The notes below the pieces were generated by a model. The model did not search any database. It was not told the origin of the DNA and saw only the letters and a program-made list of their open reading frames with translations. A stretch of 64,000 bases of DNA from UBA2988 sp965237965 (GTDB taxonomy: Bacteria > Gemmatimonadota > Gemmatimonadetes > Longimicrobiales > Gaopeijiaceae), in assembly GCA_965237965.1 (NCBI GenBank), contig CBDEGT010000001.1:1-64000 (forward strand), given 5' to 3'. The position numbers and the translations under genes were made by a program. Below are positions 8,724-16,087 of this stretch, one piece after another. How positions within the stretch are numbered: the stretch's first letter is position 1; each line of letters starts with the position of its first letter.

Positions 8724-9216
8724 CAGGCGGACTCCTCCGCCGGGACGGCGGACGTGGCGGCCTCGGCCAGGGCCCGTGCCTGGGCGTCCGTGAGGAACGC
8801 CTCGAGATCACAGATCAACAGAAGGCCGTCCGCGAGCCGGGCCACTCCGACCAGCCTATCGCGGCCGGCGATACGACCTCCTCGAGCTGCTGGACGTCGG
8901 CCTCGCCGACGTCCACGAGGGCACGCACCCGGTCGACGAGGAGGGCGACGACATAATCGTCGCGAACCGTGGCCAGGACGAGGTGATCGGACAGCTCGAC
9001 GGGCTTGGAGGGATGTCCCAAGATCCGCCGGGTGTCGAGCACCGGAATCAGGTCACCCCGGACGTCGATGACGCCCCGGGCCACACTGGGAGCATCGGGA
9101 AGGGCCGTTACCGCCATGGCACACGTCAATTCACGCACGTCCCCGGCTTGAAGGGCGTACTTCTCGCCGGCCAACTCGAAGACCAGGAGGTCCTGACCCG
9201 CCTCCACGATGCTCAT
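8723..9216 (-). CDS. Second CheW-like protein, one-base frameshift near 8873
   Basis: The CheW domain starts at the ATG at 9216: DLLVFELAGEKYALQAGDVREL, then SVARGVIDVRGDLIPVLD, LATVRDDYVVALLVDRV and EADVQQLEEVV. As sequenced, the frame then diverges and stops at 8815. Inserting one base between 8872 and 8874 restores the family's ending: IAGRDRLVGVARLADG, then LLLICDLEAFLTDAQ, with a stop at 8723-8725 that overlaps the cheR ATG. Because the restored frame joins cheR exactly as an operon should, an assembly error or a very recent mutation is likely. Its own start overlaps the HD-GYP gene stop (ATGA). Confidence 0.85.
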
Positions 9217-10187
9217 TGCACGGCCACGCTTTCGATGGCAACCCCCTCCCCGATCAGTCCCACGAACTCCCCCACGACGTCCCCGTCCCACCAGCCCTTG
9301 CCGACCTCCGCTTCGAGCGTCTCGAGTGCCTGCTCGCTGGTCATGGCGGTCTTGTAGGGCCGCTCCGTCGTGAGGGCGTCAAAGACGTCCACGACCTGCA
9401 GGACCCGGGCGGTGAGCGGAACGTCGCCCCCCGCCAGGCCATCGGGGTATCCCGAGCCGTCCATCTTCTCGTGATGGTGCCGAATGATTGGGAGCACCAG
9501 GCGGAAGGCCTTCAGGGGTCGGCAGATGTCCTCCCCGGTGACGGGGTGCTCCTGCATGATGGCGAACTCCTCAGCCGTCAACGGGCCCGACTTGAGGAGA
9601 ATCGCGTCGGGAACCGTCACCTTGCCGATGTCATGAACGACGCCCGCGCGCCGTACCGCCATTACTTCCTCGTCCGGGAGTCCGAGACGTTCCGCCAACG
9701 CGCCCCCGTATCCTGCCAGCCACTCGCAATGGCCCTGCGTATACGCGTCACGCCCCTCGAGGGCACGGGCAAGGGTGAGCAGGACGACCTCGGCACGCTC
9801 GAGCTCGTCCGTGAAGGACCTCACCCTGAGCAGCGACTTGACGCGCGTCACCAGCTCCACGTGATCGAACGGCTTGGAGAGGAAGTCGTCCGCCCCGGCT
9901 TCGATTCCCCGGACCCGGTCCCCGGTATCCCCCAGTCCGGTGATCATCACCACGGGGGTGAGACGCGTCTCGGGGTCGCTCTTCAGACGCTCGCACACCT
10001 CGAACCCGTTGAGGCCGGGCATCATCACGTCGAGGAGCACGACGCCAGGGTCCGACTCCCGAAACACGCTGAGCCCTGACTCGCCATCGGGCGCGGTCAG
10101 GACCTCGAGGCCTTGCGCGGTCAGCAGCCGACGCAACATCGACCGGATGCCGGGGTCGTCGTCCACGACCAAAACGCGGTTAGCCAC
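9213..10187 (-). CDS. Response regulator with HD-GYP c-di-GMP phosphodiesterase domain
   Basis: 324 residues, RpfG-like. The receiver occupies about 1-120, with acidic residues in VLVVDDDPG, phospho-acceptor Asp 53 (VVLLDVMMPG) and the conserved Lys in FLSKPFD. The HD-GYP domain occupies about 140-320: RAGVVHDIGK (HD pair), EHPVTGEDI, IIRHHHEKMDGSGYPDGL (HH and GYP) and VVDVFDALTTERPYK. The predicted reaction is hydrolysis of c-di-GMP. The GTG start at 10187 overlaps the upstream regulator's TAA, and the stop overlaps the cheW2 start, so five genes from 10632 to 6655 form one tightly coupled unit. Confidence 0.92.
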   Translation of the reverse strand: MANRVLVVDDDPGIRSMLRRLLTAQGLEVLTAPDGESGLSVFRESDPGVVLLDVMMPGLNGFEVCERLKSDPETRLTPVVMITGLGDTGDRVRGIEAGADDFLSKPFDHVELVTRVKSLLRVRSFTDELERAEVVLLTLARALEGRDAYTQGHCEWLAGYGGALAERLGLPDEEVMAVRRAGVVHDIGKVTVPDAILLKSGPLTAEEFAIMQEHPVTGEDICRPLKAFRLVLPIIRHHHEKMDGSGYPDGLAGGDVPLTARVLQVVDVFDALTTERPYKTAMTSEQALETLEAEVGKGWWDGDVVGEFVGLIGEGVAIESVAVQ

Positions 10188-10632
10188 CAGATCGCTCTGA
10201 GGACAAGTCCGACACGATCTCCAGAAGGCGGTCGATATCGGCCGACTTGTCCAGGAAGTGGTTGGCACCCATGCGAAGACAGCGCTTTCTGTACTGATCG
10301 GTCGGGTAATTCGTCAGGATCATGAGCATCGTGGAGGAACTGCGGGCCCTGATCTCCCGGAGGGCTTGGAGCCCGCTCCCGCCAGGCATTCGGATGTCCA
10401 GAATCGTCACGTCGGGCCGTAGGCGATCGAACCCTTCGACCGCGTCGACTCCGTTGGAGGCGACCCCGACCACGTCGACCCCCATGATTCCGGACAACAA
10501 GGTCACGAGGCGGTCGCGGATGACCTTGGAGTCGTCCACGACCAAGACCCGTATCGGGGGTGTACTCCCCGACCCATTTGTGACCTGATCGCGGCCGTTG
10601 CCAGCGAGCGGCGCGGAGTAGGATGATGGCAT
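10180..10632 (-). CDS. Stand-alone response-regulator receiver
   Basis: 150 residues: about 26 residues of linker, then a receiver with VLVVDDSKVIRD, phospho-acceptor Asp 79 (VTILDIRMPGGSG), the Thr of MLMILTNY and the Lys of FLDKSADI. It has no output domain, so it resembles CheY or a phosphate sink. It is the first gene of the minus-strand unit leading into HD-GYP, cheW2, cheR and cheW. It diverges from the small gene at 10755. Confidence 0.88.
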   Translation of the reverse strand: MPSSYSAPLAGNGRDQVTNGSGSTPPIRVLVVDDSKVIRDRLVTLLSGIMGVDVVGVASNGVDAVEGFDRLRPDVTILDIRMPGGSGLQALREIRARSSSTMLMILTNYPTDQYRKRCLRMGANHFLDKSADIDRLLEIVSDLSSERSGG

Positions 10633-10754
10633 GGCCCTAGGGTACCGTCCCGCGGCCGCGCCTCAATCGGCAACGCTCCCGCCCAACCATCAGAATCCGC
10701 CCATCCCCAGGGTAGGAAAGCGCCTACAGAGGGCCGCGCCGCGCTCCAGGCACT

Positions 10755-10904
10755 ATGTTCACTTTCCTCTTGCCCGGAGCCGTGGGGCTCCTGACGTTGG
10801 GGTTCACAGGCACGCTCCACCCCGTAGCGGAGCAGAATGCGATGAACGTTGAAGACCGCAGCTCGACGACGGAAGAATCCGGTGCCGGGGAGCGCGACTC
10901 GTGA
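10755..10904 (+). CDS. Small membrane peptide coupled to LuxR-type regulator
   Basis: 49 codons: one hydrophobic segment at the N-terminus (MFTFLLPGAVGLLTLGFTG), then a charged tail ending AGERDS. The stop overlaps the GTG start of the next gene (GTGA at 10901-10904), a typical coupling arrangement. No family is recognised. An analogous small membrane ORF precedes another response regulator at 14425, with the same GTGA overlap. It may be a membrane tether or sensor peptide, or only a leader. Confidence 0.5.
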   Translation: MFTFLLPGAVGLLTLGFTGTLHPVAEQNAMNVEDRSSTTEESGAGERDS

Positions 10905-11530
10905 TTCGGGTCCTCATAGCGGACGACCATCCTATCGTGCGGCAGGGCCTTCGTGGTGTGATCTCAGCGAACTCGGACATGCGTGTCCAGCGCGAAGTGG
11001 GAGACGGCGACGCCCTCCTGGAAGCCGTGAAGGAGATCCTCGTCGACGTGGTGCTTCTGGACATCTCCATGCCGGGCCCGGGCTGCCTGGAGCTCATTCA
11101 GCGACTGCGAGCGGCGCATCCCCGCATCGCGATCGTCGTCCTGACGGCCCACTCGGAGCGGGGCTACGCGCTCCGGATTCTCAGGGCCGGAGCTTCCTCG
11201 TTCCTGACCAAGGGCTGCTCGCCGTCGGACCTCACCGAGGGCATCCGACGTGCCGCGACCGGAGCCAAATACGTGACGCCCCCCGTGGGGGAGGAGCTCG
11301 CGAACGCCCTGGCAGGAGGCGGTGCGGCCGCCCACGAGAGCCTCTCCGACCGCGAGTTCGAGGTCCTGCGACTCATGGCCTCGGGCCTGAGGGTCAAGGA
11401 GATCGCCGCCCGCCTCGCCATCAGTCCCAAGACGGTGAGCACGTACCGCGCTCGGATAAAGGAGAAGATGGGAATGTCGGGCCCCGCCGAGGCCATCCGC
11501 TACGCGATCGAGGAGGGCCTCGTCGACTAG
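10901..11530 (+). CDS. NarL/FixJ-type response regulator (receiver plus LuxR HTH)
   Basis: 209 residues. Receiver: MIRVLIADDHPIVRQGL, phospho-acceptor Asp 54 (VVLLDISMPGPG), the Thr of IVVLTAHS and the Lys of FLTKGCSP. The C-terminal LuxR-type helix-turn-helix (about 145-205) has LSDREFEVLRLMASG, KEIAARLAISPKTVSTYRAR and KEKMGM. A DNA-binding transcription regulator is predicted. The GTG start overlaps the small gene upstream. The HisKA_3 kinase that such regulators usually pair with is not adjacent; the nearest in the window is at 43570. Confidence 0.93.
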   Translation: MIRVLIADDHPIVRQGLRGVISANSDMRVQREVGDGDALLEAVKEILVDVVLLDISMPGPGCLELIQRLRAAHPRIAIVVLTAHSERGYALRILRAGASSFLTKGCSPSDLTEGIRRAATGAKYVTPPVGEELANALAGGGAAAHESLSDREFEVLRLMASGLRVKEIAARLAISPKTVSTYRARIKEKMGMSGPAEAIRYAIEEGLVD

Positions 11531-11540
11531 CACCGAAGGC

Positions 11541-12911
11541 TCAGACGGACGCCGCCGACTTGGCCAGGAGAAACTCGACTTTTTCCAGCAAGCCGTCAGG
11601 GGCGAAAGGCTTCACCACGAAGTCCGTCAACATTCCGGACGCCCCCGGCCACGAGACCGGGCCATGGATGTACCCGGACATGTACAGGACCCTCAGCCCT
11701 GGGCGCAGGGACGACGCTTTGTCGGCGAGCGTAAGGCCGCTCATCCCTGGCATCATGACGTCGGTGATGAGCAGGTCGATCTCCGCTCCCGCGGGTCCCA
11801 GCAAGTCCAGGGCGCCGAGTGGATCATCGGCTTCGATCACGCTGTAGTCCACGCTCCGTAGGATCTTCACCACAAGTTTCCTGACCTCGTCGTCGTCGTC
11901 GACGAGCAGGATCGTGCGCGACTGGGCCACCGGCTGCGTGGCGACGACGCCCACCTCGGGCTCGACCGCGGGGGAGACGCCCCCCACCTCGGCCTCGACC
12001 GCCGGGGAGACGCCGCGACTCGGTACCGGTGGCGTCCCGCTCACGAACCCCTGGCCCGTCTCGGCCACAACCACCCGATCACGTCCAGCGTCTTTGGCCG
12101 CGTACATGGCACGATCCGCAGCCGCCACGAGAAAGTCGGGTGCACCCATGCCCTTCTCGTACGCGGCCAACCCGCAGCTTACCGTGACGGGACCCCACGA
12201 CTGGGGCGCCTTCTTGAGACCCTCGCGTACGCGTCCCACGAACTCCTCGGCACCCGCGACATCGGCATCGCTGAGGATCGAGATGAACTCCTCGCCGCCG
12301 AACCTCGCGGACACGTTCATGCGTCGTGTGCTGGTCCGTAGAACGTCCGCGAACGTCCTGAGCACCTCGTCACCAGCGGCGTGGCCGAATCGGTCGTTGA
12401 AGCTCTTGAAGTGGTCTACGTCGAAGAGCGCAACGCAGAGGGGAATTTCCAGACGCTCGGCCATGGCGAACGCCTGATCGAGAGCGAATTCGGCGTGACG
12501 GCGGTTTGGCAGATCCGTGAGAGGGTCGGTGATCACCTGGCGCTGCACCTCTCGCCGCGACCGGTGGAGCAGCTCGGTCACCACGCCGATCCCCAGGCAG
12601 ACGATGATGTAGGCAACCACCAGACCCAAGAGGAGGTCCCAACTGGGCTCCCGAGCCCCCGAGAGCTGCAAGGTCACCAGCACGCCGACGAGCACGGCCA
12701 CGCCCAGGCCCAATGCGAGCAACGCCCCCCGCCATCCCCTGTCGTACGCGAGCAGGAACGCCGGGACCAGAGCCGTGAGCCATGCGAAGATCGCCACTTC
12801 GTCGGTTACCCACTCCGGTGCCACGACTCCAGCCAGGACCGGAACCGCCAGCGCCCCGGCCGAGATGATCAGGACTCCGCTGGGGAGGGGCTTACCCGCG
12901 ACTGCCAACAT
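11541..12911 (-). CDS. Membrane diguanylate cyclase (GGDEF) with C-terminal receiver
   Basis: About 456 residues. I prefer the ATG at 12911 because AGGAGG lies directly upstream; a GTG at 12938 is the alternative. Four hydrophobic helices occupy the first ~115 residues. The GGDEF domain follows: ITDPLTDLPNRR, FDVDHFKSFND and the catalytic GGEEF in VSARFGGEEFISIL. The inhibitory RxxD site five residues before it reads RRMN, so the Asp is lost. A linker with an imperfect tandem repeat (GVSPAVEAEVG, GVSPAVEPEVG) leads to a receiver with LLVDDDDEV, LLITDVMMPGMSG and the Lys in VVKPFAPD. Receiver-last order is unusual for this family. Confidence 0.9.
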   Translation of the reverse strand: MLAVAGKPLPSGVLIISAGALAVPVLAGVVAPEWVTDEVAIFAWLTALVPAFLLAYDRGWRGALLALGLGVAVLVGVLVTLQLSGAREPSWDLLLGLVVAYIIVCLGIGVVTELLHRSRREVQRQVITDPLTDLPNRRHAEFALDQAFAMAERLEIPLCVALFDVDHFKSFNDRFGHAAGDEVLRTFADVLRTSTRRMNVSARFGGEEFISILSDADVAGAEEFVGRVREGLKKAPQSWGPVTVSCGLAAYEKGMGAPDFLVAAADRAMYAAKDAGRDRVVVAETGQGFVSGTPPVPSRGVSPAVEAEVGGVSPAVEPEVGVVATQPVAQSRTILLVDDDDEVRKLVVKILRSVDYSVIEADDPLGALDLLGPAGAEIDLLITDVMMPGMSGLTLADKASSLRPGLRVLYMSGYIHGPVSWPGASGMLTDFVVKPFAPDGLLEKVEFLLAKSAASV

Positions 12912-13148
12912 GGGCCTCCTGCCGATCCGTTCGACCACTCGTTACCAGCAACATCACACCCTTGCCCTCTTCTTGTTTCCTCATGACTGATGGAACCATG
13001 CTCGGGGCTCCCTCCGGCGGCATCTCACTTGTGATTTCGGCACTTGACATCGACATTCGAAGGGCATTCCGCAGCTCCCCATTAGTGGACGAGGTGGCGG
13101 ACGAGGACAAGACCTCGGCATCGGGCTACCAGAACCCACCGGCAGACG

Positions 13149-14048
13149 ATGGCTCACATCCTTCTCATCGATGACGATCCTGGACTCCTCACGCTGCTGA
13201 CCCGCGCGCTCACCGAGGAGGGCCACGAGGTGACAGCGGTGGGTGACGCGTCCACCGCTCTTCGGAGATTCGCGGGGAGCCCGTGCGACCTCGTGATCAC
13301 GGACATGTTCATGCCGAAGATGAGCGGGATCGACTTCCTCATGAGGCTCCTGGAGGCGTATCCTGACGCCCAGGTAATCGGAATGTCGGGAGGCGGGAAG
13401 ATCGCCGGAGAACGAGTGCTGGACGCCGCGCAGGCCCTCGGGGCGGTGGCCGTGCTCGAGAAGCCCTTCGCATTGGAGGTGCTTTTCGAGTCGGTGAGCA
13501 AAGCCCTGGGCGCTTCGGAAGGTGGCGAGGGGGGGGTACCTGATTCAGCCGCATCGCTCACCACGGGTCACGCTCAACTCGCTAGCAGCTCGCTGACGGC
13601 CTCTTCCAGGACCGCGAAGTCGATCGGCTTCGAGAGCGTCCGATCCGCACCCAGCTGCCCCGCATCGGCAAGCAGCGCCTCCTTGGGAATCTTCCCTCCC
13701 CCGGACATGACGATCACGGGGAGTTCCGGGCAGTGGTCCCGCACCCATCCCAATAGCTCGATCCCGTCCATCTCGGGCATGTTGACATCCGAGATCACGA
13801 GGTCGGGCGTCTCGCGGCCGATCTCCCTGGTGGCCTCCCTGCCGTTCCCGACGGTCCTGACCTCATGCCCGAGACCCGCCACGATCTTGCCCAACATACG
13901 CCGCAGTCCACGGTCGTCTTCAACAATCAGGATGTATGACATGCAGACCGACGTCCTATCTCGGGATCGTACGAAACGGGGTCCTCACGGGCCCTGGGGG
14001 GAAGATCGGCGGGAGCGGTGCGACAGCATAGTAGGGACCGGCGCGTGA
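13149..14048 (+). CDS. CheY-like response regulator, frame running on antisense to next gene
   Basis: The first ~125 residues are a complete receiver: MAHILLIDDDPGLL, Asp in VITDMFMPKMSG, Ser in VIGMSGGGK, Lys in VLEKPFALE. The domain ends near 13530. The frame then continues to 14048 only because it reads antisense through the neighbouring regulator, giving low-complexity Ser/Thr-rich protein. A G8 run at 13529-13536 is suspicious: one more G would give a stop (TGA) within a few codons. The functional protein is therefore probably about 130 residues. It belongs to the signalling island. Confidence 0.7.
   Translation: MAHILLIDDDPGLLTLLTRALTEEGHEVTAVGDASTALRRFAGSPCDLVITDMFMPKMSGIDFLMRLLEAYPDAQVIGMSGGGKIAGERVLDAAQALGAVAVLEKPFALEVLFESVSKALGASEGGEGGVPDSAASLTTGHAQLASSSLTASSRTAKSIGFESVRSAPSCPASASSASLGIFPPPDMTITGSSGQWSRTHPNSSIPSISGMLTSEITRSGVSRPISLVASLPFPTVLTSCPRPATILPNIRRSPRSSSTIRMYDMQTDVLSRDRTKRGPHGPWGEDRRERCDSIVGTGA
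13574..13942 (-). CDS. CheY-like response regulator
   Basis: 122 residues, receiver only: MSYILIVEDDRGLRRML, phospho-acceptor in LVISDVNMPEMDG, Ser in VIVMSGGGKIPKEALL, Lys in TLSKPIDF. It shares the MSGGGKI signature with the convergent regulator at 13149, suggesting a duplication. It lies entirely within the antisense extension of that gene. Confidence 0.88.
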   Translation of the reverse strand: MSYILIVEDDRGLRRMLGKIVAGLGHEVRTVGNGREATREIGRETPDLVISDVNMPEMDGIELLGWVRDHCPELPVIVMSGGGKIPKEALLADAGQLGADRTLSKPIDFAVLEEAVSELLAS

Positions 14049-14134
14049 GAGCAACCGGCGCGGCTAGCGGCCCTAGCGCGCACGCACGATCCGGCCTAAT
14101 CTGCTCCCTTCCGCAAATAGGGTTACCGCTATGC
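14045..14134 (+). promoter_or_regulatory. Candidate c-di-GMP (GEMM-I type) riboswitch
   Basis: Four blocks occur in GEMM-I order: GAGAGCAACC, ACGCA, CCGGCCTAA and GGGTTACCG. Inverted segments GGCGCG and CGCGC lie between the first two, and the distance between the last two is close to that in known examples. The usual GAAA tetraloop and the CGCAAAGC block are not exact, so this is a candidate only. It lies upstream of the plus-strand genes at 14425 and 14676, in a region rich in c-di-GMP enzymes. The remainder to 14390 shows no gene I can support. Confidence 0.35.
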
Positions 14135-14390
14135 ATGTCTTAGGAAGGGCTTTGGCTCCCGGGGTTCTGTGTGATCGGCTGGGGATCACCGCATCCCGGG
14201 CAGCCGACGTAGCGCGCGAGCTCGGCGCCGACAGGCGCACGCACAAGTCTCCCGACTGAGCACCACCATGGCACGCGTCCGAGGCAGCTACCCTGGAGGT
14301 CCCTCACGGGGTGACAAGGCCGACGGTGGAGACGCCCCGAGGGCCCAGGGGTCACGCCGCTTGAAGCCCGCGGAAAGTTTCGAACATCGC

Positions 14391-14434
14391 GCCAGGCACG
14401 GCTTGCGCTCCCGCCAGGCACGGCTTGCGCTCCC
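14391..14434 (+). repeat. 22-bp tandem repeat, two copies
   Basis: The unit GCCAGGCACGGCTTGCGCTCCC is present exactly twice (14391-14412, 14413-14434), followed by a partial third GCCAG. The second copy contains the TTG start of the small gene at 14425. Confidence 0.85.
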
Positions 14435-14679
14435 GCCAGATCCAGCACCGGCGGCGCCGGATCTGGTTGGGGTTGCTCATCGCAGTGGCCACCGCTGGGA
14501 GCACCGGCTTCTACCTCGGCTTCCGCGCGAACCGCACCAGCGAGGAGCTGATCAACGAGCGCAGAGCAGAGCAACGCGGGGGGGACGCACCGGACATCAC
14601 GGGCGAGACCAACCGAATCCTGTTCGAGCTGTGGGAGATGGAGGATCTCGAGCGGGCGGGGGGGCGCGAACTACCGTGA
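14425..14679 (+). CDS. Small single-span membrane protein coupled to response regulator
   Basis: 84 residues from a TTG at 14425. A basic cytoplasmic end (RRRRIW) precedes one transmembrane helix (WLGLLIAVATAGSTGFYLGF) and a charged tail. The stop overlaps the GTG of the next gene (GTGA at 14676-14679). No family is recognised. The arrangement copies that of the small membrane ORF at 10755 and its LuxR-type regulator, though the two peptides are not obviously related in sequence. Confidence 0.5.
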   Translation: MRSRQIQHRRRRIWLGLLIAVATAGSTGFYLGFRANRTSEELINERRAEQRGGDAPDITGETNRILFELWEMEDLERAGGRELP

Positions 14680-15128
14680 CCGACTCGGACCAACGGACGG
14701 GTTGGAGAAGTCTTATCAGCCGGGCACCGGCCAGTGCGCGCGTCCTGATCGTCGACGATGATCACCACGTGCGAAAGAGCCTCGAGCGGCTCGTAACATC
14801 CCTCGGCCACGAAGTGCGCGCCGCGGCGTCCGCCGAGGAAGCCGACCACTGGCTCGGGGCGGAGCGCTTCGAGGCGATGTTCTTGGACGTCGAGCTCCCA
14901 CGCATGAAGGGCGTGGAGTTTCTGTCCTGGGCGTTGGATCGGGACCCCCAACTCGCGATCCTCATGCTCACAGGGCTCGACGATTCTGACCTCGCTGTCG
15001 AGTGTCTGGAACAGGGCGCCCGCACTTTCCTCGTGAAACCGCCGGAGCCTGAGTTCCTGCGGCTCGCGCTCAGGGACGCCCTGGCGATGCGGCAGTTGTT
15101 GATCGAGCGGAACCAAGACGCGGTCTGA
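14676..15128 (+). CDS. CheY-like response regulator
   Basis: 150 residues with a short N-terminal linker (TDSDQRTGWRSL). Receiver: VLIVDDDHHVRKSLERL, phospho-acceptor in AMFLDVELPRMKG, Thr in ILMLTGLDD, Lys in FLVKPPEPE. There is no output domain. It is translationally coupled to the small membrane protein upstream and possibly controlled by the candidate c-di-GMP riboswitch at 14045. Confidence 0.88.
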   Translation: MTDSDQRTGWRSLISRAPASARVLIVDDDHHVRKSLERLVTSLGHEVRAAASAEEADHWLGAERFEAMFLDVELPRMKGVEFLSWALDRDPQLAILMLTGLDDSDLAVECLEQGARTFLVKPPEPEFLRLALRDALAMRQLLIERNQDAV

Positions 15129-15166
15129 CCGGCGGTATCAGGGAGGGTTCTGGGCCACCCAGCCGG

Positions 15167-15514
15167 TTAGCGGAGCAACCGCCCCAGCCAGCGGGGCGAA
15201 AACCTCCTGACCAGCCGTTGGAGGACCCAGCGTCCCACAGCGCCCTGGCGTAGCACATGGAAGAGGGCACGCAGGGTCATCGGAGGCCGGTCCGCCATCC
15301 TAGGGCTCTCGGGCTCGAGCCCCTTCTCTTCGCACCACTTGAGGTAGAGGTCCACGGATGTGGCCATCTCGTGCCGGAGTTCGTCCATGGAGCGACCATA
15401 GAATGTGATGGCGTCCCGAATGCCCTCCACACGGCCAGCGAAGTCCCCGGTCTCCGGCTGGTACTCGTACACACCCGTGTAGCCCTTGTACTCGAGCCTT
15501 TCGCGGGGGCTCAT
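15167..15514 (-). CDS. HicB-like protein without a HicA partner
   Basis: 115 residues. The first ~75 match the HicB-like fold: LEYKGYTGVYEYQPETGDFAGRV divided by GIRDAITFYGRSMDELRHEM and DLYLKWCEEKGLEPE. HicB antitoxins normally end in an Arc- or HTH-type DNA-binding segment. Here a basic, hydrophobic tail (ALFHVLRQGAVGRWVLQRLVRRF) replaces it. No HicA toxin lies on either side; the upstream side is taken by a kinase-start ORF whose TGA overlaps this ATG. A possible role beyond toxin control is open. Confidence 0.7.
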   Translation of the reverse strand: MSPRERLEYKGYTGVYEYQPETGDFAGRVEGIRDAITFYGRSMDELRHEMATSVDLYLKWCEEKGLEPESPRMADRPPMTLRALFHVLRQGAVGRWVLQRLVRRFSPRWLGRLLR

Positions 15515-15630
15515 CCCGCGTCTCGTTCCTCCCCCAACCAGCGAAGTCCATCCGCCCACGGCTGGCGCTCGACGCAGTAACGGCTTTCTAGGGCTGCGCT
15601 CAGGCGGGTGATGGGGTCGTGCGTGTTCAC
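15511..15630 (-). CDS. Kinase-start leader ORF coupled to the HicB-like gene
   Basis: 39 codons beginning VNTHDPITRLSAALESRYCVERQ, the start of the local kinase family, then diverging to a TGA that overlaps the hicB-like ATG (ATGA, 15511-15514). GGGGAGG lies inside its last codons and can serve the hicB-like gene. No upstream leader of the repeat is recognisable here, so this copy is the most diverged. Confidence 0.6.
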   Translation of the reverse strand: MNTHDPITRLSAALESRYCVERQPWADGLRWLGEERDAG

Positions 15631-15730
15631 GCGCTCGAGAGGCGCTGTGGCGCCACGAACCGTGAACCACTCCCCATGGGCAGGATCGCCAAACGCGAGG
15701 GTAGGCCTGGACACTTGATATACCCGCCCG

Positions 15731-16087
15731 TCAGTCCGCGCACCGAGCACACGTCCCCGACTCAGGGAACACGAACAAACGTTCGGCTGCAACTCCGCCG
15801 CCGCACGCGATGCAAACACCGTAGGTGCCGGCGTCCAGGCGACGGAGAGCTTCCTGGATCAGTCCCAGCTTCACGCTTTCACGTTCCCGTAAGCCCTTCG
15901 CGATCCCCTGGTTCTGGATGGAGTCCATGCGTGAGAGTCGCCCCACGGCACCCTGATCGAGCTCGACGGTCTTGAGGGCTTCGTCCGTGACCGTCATGCT
16001 CTTGACGAGCTTGGCAAGTTGCTGCTCGAGCTCTTCACGGAACTCCGCGATTTGCGATTCGGTAAGATCGGCCTTGGTCCGAAGCAT
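15731..16087 (-). CDS. DksA/TraR-type zinc-finger protein
   Basis: 118 residues. A long helical N-terminal part (SQIAEFREELEQQLAKLV) precedes a C4 zinc finger (YGVCIACGGGVAAER, then GTCARCAD), the layout of DksA/TraR proteins that bind RNA polymerase. It is shorter than E. coli DksA (151), and the usual DxxDxA coiled-coil tip is not evident, so a TraR/YbiI-like protein is equally possible. It overlaps the end of the VOC gene upstream. Confidence 0.82.
   Translation of the reverse strand: MLRTKADLTESQIAEFREELEQQLAKLVKSMTVTDEALKTVELDQGAVGRLSRMDSIQNQGIAKGLRERESVKLGLIQEALRRLDAGTYGVCIACGGGVAAERLFVFPESGTCARCAD

Noticed and set aside
14268..15128. An ATG at 14268 extending the receiver at 14676 by 136 residues
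   Set aside because: The extra part is Arg/Pro-rich with no structure and overlaps the small membrane gene; the GTGA overlap at 14676 gives a normal receiver.
15167..15630. Complete HicAB toxin-antitoxin pair
   Set aside because: The upstream small ORF is a kinase start, not HicA, and no other toxin-like gene is adjacent.
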